This document shows, piece after piece, positions 56,011 through 63,896 of a stretch of DNA of 64,000 nucleotides. Made by a program: the position numbers and the translations under genes. Under the pieces are notes generated by a model. It was not told the origin of the DNA and did not search any database. It worked only from the letters and a program-made list of their open reading frames with translations. Every line of letters begins with the position of its first letter. Within the stretch, counting starts at the first letter, position 1. This stretch comes from Bradyrhizobium sp. ORS 285. Its GTDB lineage: Bacteria > Pseudomonadota > Alphaproteobacteria > Rhizobiales > Xanthobacteraceae. The DNA lies in the NCBI RefSeq assembly GCF_900176205.1, contig NZ_LT859959.1, positions 4,237,001-4,301,000 of the forward strand, written 5' to 3'.

Positions 56011-56867
56011 GCTGCCTCCCTGAGGCGACCAAGCAAACGGCCGAGCAGCACCCGCGCCAGATGCAGACGCATCGCGGCGGGCACGTCGTCGCTGTCGTCA
56101 GGCGCGAGATCACCACCCAGCGCCGCCTGGGCCGCAGAGATGCGGTCGGCGTCGAGGCGAGTTCCTGCGAGCGCGGCCTCCGCGGATTTCGCGCGCGTCG
56201 GCACATTGCCGACGGAGAACAAGGCGATCCGGATATCCGCGATCAGATCCTGTTCGACCGTCGCGATCATGCCACAGCCGACAAGCGCGTAATCCCCGCG
56301 GCGACGCGCCAGCTCGTCGAACGCAATGCGCTGATTGGCGCGCAACAACGGCACATGAACCGCAACCAGCAGCTCGCCGGGCGCGAGCGCCGTCTCGAAC
56401 AGATCGATGAAGAACTCATCGGCCCCGACACGCCGCCGGCCGGCAGGACCGGCGATCTCCATCTCGGCGCCGAGCGCCAGGACGACCGCTGGAAATTCCG
56501 AGGCGGGATCAGCGAGCGCAACGCTGCCGCCCAGCGTGCCGCGATTGCGGATGGCGGGATGCGCGACATATGGCGCGGCGGCCCGCAGCAGCGGCGCGAA
56601 TTCACCGATCAGCGGCTCGGTCAGCATCTGGCAATGCCGCGTCAGCGCGCCGATGCGCAGCCACTCGCCCTCGCGCCTCACGCCGCAGAGATCGTCGATG
56701 TGGTTGATGTCGATCAGCAGGCGCGGCGCCTGCAGACGCAGCGCCAGGGCTGGAACGAGGCTTTGTCCGCCGGCGATGAAGCGCGCCTCATCGCCGCTGC
56801 GCGCAGCAGCGTCGAGCGCCTCGTCGATCGTGCGTGCACGAAAATAGCTGAAAGCCCGCGCTTTCAT
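56007..56867 (-). CDS. Molybdenum hydroxylase medium (FAD) subunit
   Basis: The 286-residue subunit has the FAD-binding blocks ARFIAGGQSLVPALALRL (residues 28-45), AHPAIRNRGTLGGSVALADP and EFPAVVLALGAEM. It passes electrons from the iron-sulfur clusters to an acceptor. It is the first gene of the hydroxylase-Liv operon, and its start is 165 bases from the divergent tetR start. Confidence 0.92.
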   Translation of the reverse strand: MKARAFSYFRARTIDEALDAAARSGDEARFIAGGQSLVPALALRLQAPRLLIDINHIDDLCGVRREGEWLRIGALTRHCQMLTEPLIGEFAPLLRAAAPYVAHPAIRNRGTLGGSVALADPASEFPAVVLALGAEMEIAGPAGRRRVGADEFFIDLFETALAPGELLVAVHVPLLRANQRIAFDELARRRGDYALVGCGMIATVEQDLIADIRIALFSVGNVPTRAKSAEAALAGTRLDADRISAAQAALGGDLAPDDSDDVPAAMRLHLARVLLGRLLGRLREAA

Positions 56868-56909
56868 CCGTTTCCTCGTCTCCAGGGCTCATCAGCCCGG
56901 ACTGCCAGA

Positions 56910-56985
56910 TTTGTGACCATCTGGTCTCAAAACAGTGCACGAGGTTGCCGCCGCGGTCAACCAGAAACGAACGATTGGTCACAAA
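56910..56985. promoter_or_regulatory. Inverted-repeat operators between the hydroxylase operon and tetR
   Basis: TTTGTGACCA at 56910-56919 faces TGGTCACAAA at 56976-56985 (66 bases centre to centre). The left arm overlaps a second palindrome, GACCA-TC-TGGTC, at 56915-56926. A GGTCAACC at about 56955 is another partial match. They lie in the 164-base divergent region, as expected for TetR control of both directions. Confidence 0.6.
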
Positions 56986-57031
56986 ACTGCTTTCGGCTAT
57001 CACATGCGCATTGCGGCAACCCAATCAGATC

Positions 57032-57775
57032 ATGGCCAAGCCCCCAAAGACAGCCAACGCGACCAAGACGGCAAACCGCGCCGCACGCGCGTCCAAACCG
57101 GACAACTTGCCGCAGCCCCGGCGCCGCAACATGCGGGCGGCCGACCGCGAGCGGCTGATCGTCGATGAAGCGATCCGCTTCTTCGCCGAGCGTGGCTTCG
57201 AAGGCCAGACCCGGGAGCTCGCCAAGCGCATGGGTATCGCGCATTCGGTGATCTACCGGCACTTTCCTTCCAAGGAAGCGCTGATCGAGCGGGTCTATCA
57301 GGAGGTCTATCTCAGCCGCTGGTCGCAGGACTGGGGCCCGCTGATCCGCGACCGCAGCCAGCCGCTGCAGACGCGCCTGACGAGCTTCTATCTCGACTAC
57401 GTCGCGCGCGTGTTCGAGTACAATTGGGTGCGGATCTTCGTGTTCTCGGGCATGAAGTCGTTCGGCATTACTGGACGCTACCTCGATCTCGTCCGCCAGG
57501 AGATCATCGAGCCGGCCGCGATCGAGCTGCGCCACGAATTGAAGCTGCCGGATGCCGCGACCTGCCCGCTCGAAAGCCGCGAGACTGAAATGTTCTGGGG
57601 CCTGCATGGCCGCATCTTCTATCTCGCGATCCGGAAATTCATCTACGAGACGCCGGTGCCGCCTGATCTCGAGCAGACCGTTCGCGACGCGATCCTGCTG
57701 TTCATGGACGGCGCGCGGGTAGCGCTTCCCCGCCTCCTTCAGGAGCGCAACTCACACACCGCACCCGGCGTCTAG
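57032..57775 (+). CDS. TetR/AcrR-family regulator of the hydroxylase-Liv operon
   Basis: The 247-residue protein has a basic unstructured N-terminus, then the TetR HTH: IVDEAIRFFAERGFEGQTRE, LAKRMGIAHSVIYRHFPSKE. A helical ligand domain follows. It is divergent from the FAD-subunit gene with inverted repeats between, so it probably represses the operon and itself. The ligand should be the imported substrate or its product. Confidence 0.88.
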   Translation: MAKPPKTANATKTANRAARASKPDNLPQPRRRNMRAADRERLIVDEAIRFFAERGFEGQTRELAKRMGIAHSVIYRHFPSKEALIERVYQEVYLSRWSQDWGPLIRDRSQPLQTRLTSFYLDYVARVFEYNWVRIFVFSGMKSFGITGRYLDLVRQEIIEPAAIELRHELKLPDAATCPLESRETEMFWGLHGRIFYLAIRKFIYETPVPPDLEQTVRDAILLFMDGARVALPRLLQERNSHTAPGV

Positions 57776-57999
57776 GGCTGGAGGCTAGAACGACGGCCCT
57801 CTGTCGCGCGCCCCGAGGAGACCACGGTCATTTTGGCCCGACGGGCGACTCGGCCGGAAGATGCAGGTCGATCAGCGCTGCGGCAGCCTCTGGCGGCCGT
57901 CGCAGCAGGAAAATTCTTCGCCAGCAGGATCAACATCCTGGCCACCGCCACATGCTGCCCTCGCCATTTTCAACTTTCGTTTTTACAGAAACTGCGATT

Positions 58000-58440
58000 G
58001 AATATCGCCGTCCCGCCTCGGCAAGAGGGGCGCATCGCGATCGTCACGACACGCGAGGTGGGATGCGGTGGCCGCGATCATGCTGCAGCGTGCTTCAGTG
58101 CGCGCGGACGAACGGCTGATGGCGGACGTAAAGACGCGTGGTCCTGGCGCCCCGAAGCTGGCGCCAAGCTCTCTGGTCATGATGATCCGGAGAGCGACGG
58201 TGGCTAACAAGCCGGACACCGGGGAGATCGCGTTATAAGCGTGAAGACCATCGCGCGGGGAATGCCGGGCTGTCTCGGCTGAACCTGTGGTGACTGCCGC
58301 CTGCTTTTTTCTTGCAGGCGGGCCATGGGTGCGGCCAGCGCCCGGCATTCCCCGCGCCCTCTTCTTCGCAGGGCGGAACGACTGGAGCAACTCGGACGCC
58401 TCGGCGCCGCGGGAACGCTTCATGATGTCTGGTTTGTGCG
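58000..58440. repeat. Bradyrhizobial-type intergenic repeat with nested palindrome
   Basis: The core is an 18-base perfect inverted repeat: GCGCGGGGAATGCCGGGC at 58253-58270 and its complement at 58340-58357. Inside it is a second hairpin, CCGCCTGC (58297-58304) with GCAGGCGG (58314-58321) around a T-rich loop. Flanks, such as the run ACCGGGGAGATCGCGTTATA near 58219, resemble a repeat I recall from many Bradyrhizobium loci. Outer limits are approximate. Confidence 0.65.
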
Positions 58441-58543
58441 ATCGCTCTTGAAGGGCTGTTTGATTTCGTGAACGTCCCAAACAGGCTTGGCACACGTCGA
58501 GCTGTGAGTTGTGGGGCAACAGCTGGGCCTCGCCCTTCGAGAC

Positions 58544-58560
58544 GGCCGCCGCTGGCGGCC
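58544..58560. repeat. Short GC palindrome
   Basis: GGCCGCC-GCT-GGCGGCC, a seven-pair perfect stem. The context CCTCGCCCTTCGAGAC and CTCCTCAG around it is like REP elements of bradyrhizobia (from memory). Confidence 0.55.
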
Positions 58561-58782
58561 TCCTCAGAGGGTGTGAATCTTTCGATTTCGGCAATTTTCG
58601 ACATGAGTCAAATCAACGACTTAGCTCGTCCGAAAACTGCAAAATTCGAATTCTTTCTCATCCTCTCAGGGTGAGGCGCGAAATCTGTTCCCTTAACGTG
58701 CAACCTGAGCTCCTGGAGCTAAGCTCTCTCTCTCCAGGCAAACCCTCTTAGTCGGCGTGCAGCGTCGCCCTCGGTGCTAGAC

Positions 58783-58861
58783 CCTCATGGTGAGGAGCGC
58801 CGCGCCGATCGCGCCGATGCGAGGACAGATCGCGGACCGCGGCGCGTCTCGAACCATGAGG
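58783..58861. repeat. REP-like element bounded by CCTCATGGT / ACCATGAGG
   Basis: CCTCATGGT (58783-58791) and ACCATGAGG (58853-58861) enclose a GC-rich inner region with further pairing (GGAGCGCCGCGCC against GGCGCGTCTC). It ends 30 bases before the ccoG stop. Confidence 0.6.
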
Positions 58862-58890
58862 CCCGAACGGGGCGAACCGAGCATCGCTTT

Positions 58891-60336
58891 CTATCGCGTT
58901 GCCGGCACGAAGTGATCGTGCTTGCTCACCGCCGTGCCGGTCGCGGGATCCGTGATCCTGATCTCGATATCGACCGGCGCCGGCGGCAGGTCGGCCCCCT
59001 TGGCTTCGATCGACATGCGGATCTCGCGGGTCTGGTCCTGACCGACATCGATCATCATGCGGCCATCGGCCTCGCGCGTCTCACCGGCCACCGTCACCTT
59101 GGCATTGGGCAGGCCGACGACGTCGAGCACGAAGTCGCGCGCGCCGCGCTTGTTCAAGAGGCGAACTGTGTAGTCGTTGCGCACACCGCCATCCGAGAGC
59201 TGAACGAACAGCGGGTTGCGCTCATGCAGCACGTTGATGCCCATGGTGCCGCGCGTCGCCAGCGTATAGAGCATGATGCCGCCGACGATCGCGATGAAGC
59301 TCGCATAGATGATCGTACGCGGCCGGATGATCCGGTAGATCTCCGGCTTGCCTTCCCTGCGGCGCTGAACATTGATGTCGGTATCATAGCCGATCAGTCC
59401 CGTCGGACGACCGATCTGCGTCATCACGCTGTCGCAGGCGTCGATGCACAGGCTGCACTGGATGCAGCCGAGCTGGATGCCGTTGCGGATGTCGACGCCG
59501 GTCGGGCAGACATTGACGCATTGATGGCAGTCGACGCAGTCGCCGGCCGGGGCGCCCTGCAGCCGCGCCGCCTCCGCCTTCTTCACCGACATCCGCGGCT
59601 CGCCGCGGTCGCCCTTGTAGGTGACGTTGAGCGCCCATTCGTCGGTCAGCGCCGCCTGGATGCGCGGCCACGGGCACATGTAGATGCAGACCTGCTCGCG
59701 CGCGTGGCCAGCGAACATGTAGGTCGTGGCCGTCAGGATGCCGATCCAGAGATATGCGGTGAAGGGCGCCTGGAAGGTGGCGAGGTCCTTCACCAGGGTC
59801 GGCGCGTCGTCGAAATACAGCACCCAGGCGCCGCCGGTCCACCAGCCGATCATGATCCAGAGGAAGTGCTTGGTCGCGACCTGGCGGATATGGGTGAAGG
59901 TCCAGCCCTTCTTGTCGCTCAGCATGCGCTCGCGCCGGTCGCCCTCCACCCAGCGCTCGACGGCGTAGAACAGGTCGGTCCACACCGTCTGCGGACAGAG
60001 ATAACCGCACCACAGCCGGCCCGCGACCGCGTTCATCAGGAACAGGGCGACGGCTGCAATGATCAGCAGGCCGGTGAAATAATACACCTCCTGCGGCCAC
60101 AGCTCGATGAAGAAGAAGTAGAAGCGGCGATGCGGGAAATCGACCAGCACCGCCTGGTTCGGCATGCCGGGCCCGCGATCCCAGCGCACGAACGGCAGCA
60201 GATAGTAGATGCCGAGCGTGATGCAGAGGATCGTCCACTTGATGCGGCGGAAGCGGCCGCGCACGGCAGCCGGATAGACCTTGTCGCGCGCCTTGTAGAG
60301 CGGCCCGACAATATAGGTTTCGTCCGAGTCAGCCAT
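58891..60336 (-). CDS. ccoG: CcoG/FixG-like membrane iron-sulfur protein (orphan copy)
   Basis: The 481-residue protein has five or six membrane helices and two 4Fe-4S motifs, CVDCHQCVNVCPTG and CIQCSLCIDACD, plus CGYLCPQTVW and CIYMCPWPR in the membrane part. A C-terminal Ig-like domain (FVLDVVGLPNAKVTVAGE) completes the CcoG/FixG order. CcoG reduces copper during cbb3 oxidase assembly in other bacteria. No fixNOQP or fixHIS gene is near. Instead it is the last gene of the sqr operon, 44 bases after the DUF2892 gene, so it may move electrons or handle metal during sulfide stress. Confidence 0.85.
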   Translation of the reverse strand: MADSDETYIVGPLYKARDKVYPAAVRGRFRRIKWTILCITLGIYYLLPFVRWDRGPGMPNQAVLVDFPHRRFYFFFIELWPQEVYYFTGLLIIAAVALFLMNAVAGRLWCGYLCPQTVWTDLFYAVERWVEGDRRERMLSDKKGWTFTHIRQVATKHFLWIMIGWWTGGAWVLYFDDAPTLVKDLATFQAPFTAYLWIGILTATTYMFAGHAREQVCIYMCPWPRIQAALTDEWALNVTYKGDRGEPRMSVKKAEAARLQGAPAGDCVDCHQCVNVCPTGVDIRNGIQLGCIQCSLCIDACDSVMTQIGRPTGLIGYDTDINVQRRREGKPEIYRIIRPRTIIYASFIAIVGGIMLYTLATRGTMGINVLHERNPLFVQLSDGGVRNDYTVRLLNKRGARDFVLDVVGLPNAKVTVAGETREADGRMMIDVGQDQTREIRMSIEAKGADLPPAPVDIEIRITDPATGTAVSKHDHFVPATR

Positions 60337-60380
60337 GATGCCCTCGCTTCATCGTCATCTCGCCCCACCTTCTTGGCCGT

Positions 60381-60584
60381 TCAGGAGAATGCGTTGCCGC
60401 TACGCAGCCCAAGCTTCTTGAACACGATCGCCGCCGGGCAGAAGCCGGTGAACGAAGCCTGGATCATGTTCACGCCGGCGAAAGCCGTGAGCAGGAACCA
60501 GTACGGATTGACATACCAGCCGAGCGCGAGGCCGAGCAGGACCACGAACCCTGCGAAGGTGAGAACTGCTTTGTCGACGTTCAT
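60381..60584 (-). CDS. DUF2892 (YgaP-like) small membrane protein
   Basis: The 67-residue protein has two membrane helices (LTFAGFVVLLGLALGWYV and WFLLTAFAGVNMIQASFTG) followed by CPAAIVFKKLG with a Cys at the membrane edge. This is the DUF2892 module, which in YgaP is joined to a rhodanese and is often found with sulfur-handling genes. GAGGGA lies eight bases before the ATG at 60584, which favours it over an in-frame ATG at 60599. It lies between trxC and ccoG. Confidence 0.82.
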   Translation of the reverse strand: MNVDKAVLTFAGFVVLLGLALGWYVNPYWFLLTAFAGVNMIQASFTGFCPAAIVFKKLGLRSGNAFS

Positions 60585-60636
60585 GGCATAGTCCCTCATG
60601 GTTGCATTTGAGCGTAATCAAGCCGGCACCGCGGCA

Positions 60637-61077
60637 TCATTGCCGCAGGCCGGACAGCGTCCAGGCAACGATTCGTTGCGAGTCCATCGCACCCGAGATC
60701 CGCTGCAGCTCCCGGCCCTTGTGCAGCAGCAGCAGGGTCGGGATTCCGGAGATGCCGAACTTCGCCGAGACCTCCGGCGCCTCGTCGGAGTTCAGCTTGA
60801 GAAGCTGCACGCGCGGCTCGAGCTCTTGAGCTGCGCGCGCGAACATCGGCGCCATCGCCCGGCATGGGCCGCACCAGGGCGCCCAGACATCGACCAGCAA
60901 CGGCAGGTCGCTATTCGCGAGGTGGCGGGCGAAGGCGGCCTGGTCGACCTCGATCGGATGGCCGGAAAACAGCGGCGCGTGGCATTTGCCGCATTTGCCC
61001 TGGCCCGGCGCGCGGCCCGCCGGGAGGCGATTGATCTGCCCGCACTGGCCGCACACCAGTTGAAAGCTCTCGCTCAT
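60637..61077 (-). CDS. trxC: Thioredoxin 2 (zinc-finger thioredoxin)
   Basis: The 146-residue protein has an N-terminal zinc finger, CGQC near residue 9 and CGKC near residue 29, then a thioredoxin fold with the active site WAPWCGPCRAMAP and the cis-Pro loop GISGIPTLLL. Thioredoxin 2 reduces disulfides and persulfides and is often oxidative-stress-induced. Its ATG overlaps the sqr stop codon. Here it could reduce persulfide on the SQR product or on the regulator. Confidence 0.93.
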   Translation of the reverse strand: MSESFQLVCGQCGQINRLPAGRAPGQGKCGKCHAPLFSGHPIEVDQAAFARHLANSDLPLLVDVWAPWCGPCRAMAPMFARAAQELEPRVQLLKLNSDEAPEVSAKFGISGIPTLLLLHKGRELQRISGAMDSQRIVAWTLSGLRQ

Positions 61078-62360
61078 GTGCCCGTCCTGACTTCCTTGAT
61101 CTTTCCAATGTTGAGCCGGTCGAGCAGGAACTTCTCGTAGAACGGCTCAGGCGTGCCGCGTCTCATCTTGCGCAGGAAATACTTCTCGAAGGCGACCTTG
61201 GCGTAATGCACCCACTCCCCCTTCGACGACCAGTTGACATTGCGCGGCGGGATCTGCGGCTGCGCCAGGAAGGCGACGCCGGAATCGCCGAAATCGGCGA
61301 GGCAGATCGCATTCCAGGTCGGCTGCGACTTCGGCGCCTCGCCACGCAGCAGCGCGCCGATGTTCAGCGCGGTGGCCGTGACCATCGACTCGATCATGAA
61401 GCCGGTCTTGGGCACGCCGACCGGCACCGGCGTCGGCCCGATCGGCGGGATCGCGACGCACACGCCGATGGCGAACACGTTGGGAAAAGCCGGATTGCGC
61501 TGATGCTTGTCGACGATGACGAAGCCGCGCGGGTTGGTCAGCTTGTCGATGCCCCTCACCGCGCCGACGCCGCGAAACGCCGGCAGCATCATCGAATAGG
61601 CGAACGGCAGCTCGTGCGTCTTGCGCACCGAGCCGTCGTCGGCCACCTCCTCCACGACCATCCGCCCGTCCTCGACCTTGGTGACGCGCGCGCTCGTGAT
61701 CCACTTGATGTGCTTTTCGCGCATCTCGCTTTCCAGCAGCCCCTTGGTGTCCCCGACGCCGTCGAGTCCGAGGTGGCCGATATAGGGCTCGGAGGTGACG
61801 AAGGTCATCGGCACCTGGTCGCGCATCTTGCGGCGGCGCAGCTCGGTCTCGAGGATGAAGAGGAATTCGTAGGCCGGCCCGAAGCACGACGCGCCCTGCA
61901 CCGCGCCGACGATCACCGGACCCGGCTTCTCGGCGAGCTTGTCGAAGGCCGCCTTGGCATGCGCCGCGTGATCCACATGACAGACCGACTGGGTATGGCC
62001 GTCCGGGCCGAGCCCCGGGATCTCGTCGAAGGCGAGTTCGGGACCGGTGGCGACGACGAGATAGTCGTAAGGAACCATGGTGCCGTCGGTCAGCTCGACC
62101 TGGCTGTCGTCCGGATGCACCCGCTTGGCGCCCTGCGTCAGCAGCCGGATGCCCTTGCGCTGCATGACGTCGACGAGATCGATCTCGATGTCGTCGCGCT
62201 TGCGCCAACCCACGGCCACCCAGGGGTTGGACGGCACGAAATGATACGAGGACCCTTGCGAGATGACGGTCACGCGATCCTCCTTTCGCATCTGGGGCAG
62301 CAATTCATAGGCCATCAGGGAGCCGCTCAGCCCCGCTCCGATCACGACAACGTCCGCCAT
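61074..62360 (-). CDS. sqr: Sulfide:quinone reductase
   Basis: The 428-residue FAD enzyme oxidises sulfide to polysulfide or persulfide and passes electrons to quinone at the membrane. It starts with the FAD motif VVVIGAGLSGSLMAYEL. Three Cys match the catalytic ones of the Acidithiobacillus enzyme (128, 160, 356): Cys127 in QSVCHVDHA, Cys159 in GASCFGPAYEF and Cys353 in NAICLADFG. The quinone-site region GVPKTGFMIESMV is present. GGAGG precedes the ATG at 62360. It is the first gene of the minus-strand operon and is divergent from the ArsR regulator. Confidence 0.92.
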   Translation of the reverse strand: MADVVVIGAGLSGSLMAYELLPQMRKEDRVTVISQGSSYHFVPSNPWVAVGWRKRDDIEIDLVDVMQRKGIRLLTQGAKRVHPDDSQVELTDGTMVPYDYLVVATGPELAFDEIPGLGPDGHTQSVCHVDHAAHAKAAFDKLAEKPGPVIVGAVQGASCFGPAYEFLFILETELRRRKMRDQVPMTFVTSEPYIGHLGLDGVGDTKGLLESEMREKHIKWITSARVTKVEDGRMVVEEVADDGSVRKTHELPFAYSMMLPAFRGVGAVRGIDKLTNPRGFVIVDKHQRNPAFPNVFAIGVCVAIPPIGPTPVPVGVPKTGFMIESMVTATALNIGALLRGEAPKSQPTWNAICLADFGDSGVAFLAQPQIPPRNVNWSSKGEWVHYAKVAFEKYFLRKMRRGTPEPFYEKFLLDRLNIGKIKEVRTGT

Positions 62361-62421
62361 TGGGTCCTCCATCGCCTTGCTTCGTTCTTGTTTTGCTCAG
62401 CCCCGACCTTCCGGGCCGGCC

Positions 62422-62455
62422 TTGACTATATATTTGTATATCCGTATATACGCAA
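62422..62455. promoter_or_regulatory. Interlocked divergent promoters of sqr and its regulator
   Basis: Plus strand: TTGACT (62422-62427), 17 bases, TATATA (62445-62450), seven bases before the regulator ATG. Minus strand: TTGCGT (complement of 62450-62455), 17 bases, TATATA (complement of 62427-62432) toward sqr. Each -10 abuts the other's -35, so a protein on the shared 17-base centre would block both. The centre has ATATAC-type repeats that could be the ArsR operator. Confidence 0.75.
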
Positions 62456-62457
62456 CT

Positions 62458-62787
62458 ATGAAATTTGATGCTGACATCATGGAAGTGGCCGCTGACAAAG
62501 CCAGCGATCTCCTGAAGGCGCTGTCGAACCGCCACCGGCTCCTGATCATCTGCCAGCTGGTCGACGGTGAGCGCTCGGTCGGCGAGTTGGCTGCGTCCCT
62601 GGGCCTGCGCGACTCGACCGTCTCCCAGCACCTCGCACTGCTGCGCAAGGACGGCCTGGTCACTGCCCGGCGCGACGGACAGACGATCTACTACTCGATC
62701 AGCAGCGAGCCGGCGCGCGAGGTGCTGAAGACGCTCTATCAGGTCTATTGCGCGACGCCGCCGCCGGAACCCGGGTCGAGACTATGA
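62458..62787 (+). CDS. ArsR-family persulfide sensor, SqrR/BigR type
   Basis: The 109-residue winged-helix repressor has LLKALSNRHRLLIICQLVDG, the recognition region LGLRDSTVSQHLALLRKDGL and the wing TARRDGQTIYYSI. Cys32 and Cys98 are 66 residues apart, the same spacing as the redox pair of SqrR (41, 107) and BigR (42, 108), which form a tetrasulfide bridge with persulfide and release DNA. No metal-binding ArsR motif (CxC) is visible. It has no ribosome binding site and its ATG is at the predicted transcription start, so translation is probably leaderless. It is divergent from sqr. Confidence 0.88.
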   Translation: MKFDADIMEVAADKASDLLKALSNRHRLLIICQLVDGERSVGELAASLGLRDSTVSQHLALLRKDGLVTARRDGQTIYYSISSEPAREVLKTLYQVYCATPPPEPGSRL

Positions 62788-62897
62788 CCGTCGAACGCCT
62801 ACGAGTTGAGCAGCATCAAGTGGGAACCCGCCGCCCAGTGGGATGGATGGACTGCCCGTTTGGCTCGACCACTCGAATTGATTCAAAAGAGAACAGG

Positions 62898-63896
62898 ATG
62901 AAGCCAATGCGCAGATTATCGCTCCTGAGCTTGATCGCTATGATGAGCTGGCAGTCGGTAGCAGCCAATGCCGAGACGCTCACGGTGGCTCCGCGCCAGG
63001 TGGCCGACGAGAAGGCGGTGTTCGCGACCGTGGAAAGCGTCAGCGTCGTCCCCGCGCGCGGCCGCATCGGCGGCACCGTTGCTCAGCTGTCCGTGCGCGA
63101 GGGCGATCCCGTCAAGCGCGGCCAGCCGATCGCTCTGATCGGCGACGAGAAGCTCGCGCTGCAACTCAAGTCGCTCGACGCCCAGATCGAGGCGTTGCAG
63201 GCGCAAGCCAACCAGGCGCAGATCGACTTCACCCGCACCGAGGGCCTCGTCGAGCGCGGCACCCTGCCCCGGGTCAAGCTCGACGAGACGCGCACTGCGC
63301 TGAACGTCGCCGAGAACGGCCTGCGGGCGAAGACGGCCGAGCGCGCCGTGGTCAATCAGCAGATGAGCGAAGGCCAGGTGCTGGCGCCCGACGACGGCCG
63401 CGTGCTGAAGAAGCTCGTCGTCGTCGGATCCGTGGTGCTTCCCGGCGACCCTGTGGTCACCGTGGCGCAGCAGAACTTCAAGCTGCGGCTGCGCGTGCCC
63501 GAGCGCCATGCGCTATTCTTGAAAGCCGGCGACAAGATCCGCATCGATGGCGCCGAGTTCGGCGACAGCGGCGACAAGTTTGGCGTGATCGACCTCGTCT
63601 ATCCGCAGATCGAGGAAGGCCGCGTCGTCGCCGACGCCATCGTCCCAGGCCTCGGCCAGTACTACGTCGGCGACCGGCTGCGGGTCTGGATCTCCGGCGG
63701 CCAGCGCGACGCCTATGTCATTCCCTCGCGCTACGTCACCACCCGCTTCGGCATCGACTACGTGAAGCTGCAGCAGGGCGCGCAGCAGGTGAGCGTCCCG
63801 GTGCAGCGCGGCCGCGCGCTGCCCAGCGCCGATCTCCCCGATGGCCTTGAAATCCTGTCCGGCCTGCGCGCCGGCGACCAATTGGTGCAGCCGTGA
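62898..63896 (+). CDS. RND efflux periplasmic adaptor (membrane fusion protein)
   Basis: The 332-residue adaptor has a signal peptide (LLSLIAMMSWQSVAANAE). It also has a biotinyl-lipoyl-like domain split by an alpha hairpin (SVREGDPVKRGQPIALIGDE, then the coiled segment LKSLDAQIEALQAQANQAQ), and a beta-barrel domain (LRLRVPERHALFLKAGDKIR). It bridges an inner-membrane pump and an outer-membrane channel. Its stop overlaps the GTG of the RND gene. It lies 110 bases after the regulator on the same strand and may share its control. Confidence 0.87.
   Translation: MKPMRRLSLLSLIAMMSWQSVAANAETLTVAPRQVADEKAVFATVESVSVVPARGRIGGTVAQLSVREGDPVKRGQPIALIGDEKLALQLKSLDAQIEALQAQANQAQIDFTRTEGLVERGTLPRVKLDETRTALNVAENGLRAKTAERAVVNQQMSEGQVLAPDDGRVLKKLVVVGSVVLPGDPVVTVAQQNFKLRLRVPERHALFLKAGDKIRIDGAEFGDSGDKFGVIDLVYPQIEEGRVVADAIVPGLGQYYVGDRLRVWISGGQRDAYVIPSRYVTTRFGIDYVKLQQGAQQVSVPVQRGRALPSADLPDGLEILSGLRAGDQLVQP

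Larger units (their letters stand above)
57776..58890. other. Long non-coding stretch rich in palindromic repeats
   Basis: About 1.1 kb between tetR and ccoG with no gene I can support. It contains at least three palindromes (separate entries). A 203-codon frame on the minus strand (57983-58594) covers the repeat; the same frame is often annotated as a hypothetical protein in bradyrhizobia (from memory), but its sequence follows the palindrome and I treat it as spurious. Confidence 0.65.

Noticed and set aside
53099..56867. Aerobic CO dehydrogenase (coxMSL)
   Set aside because: Gene order and subunits are similar but the large subunit lacks the AYRCSFR active-site loop of form I CoxL.
57983..58594. 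Minus-strand frame of about 200 codons in the repeat region
   Set aside because: Its sequence is dictated by the nested palindromic repeat and has no protein family features.
58891..60336. Fix/nitrogen-fixation island because of the FixG-like gene
   Set aside because: No fixNOQP, fixHIS or nif gene is near; the gene belongs to the sqr operon.
58774..60591. Long plus-strand open frame opposite ccoG
   Set aside because: Antisense to ccoG and DUF2892 with no family resemblance; composition is Arg/His/Asp-rich as in shadow frames.
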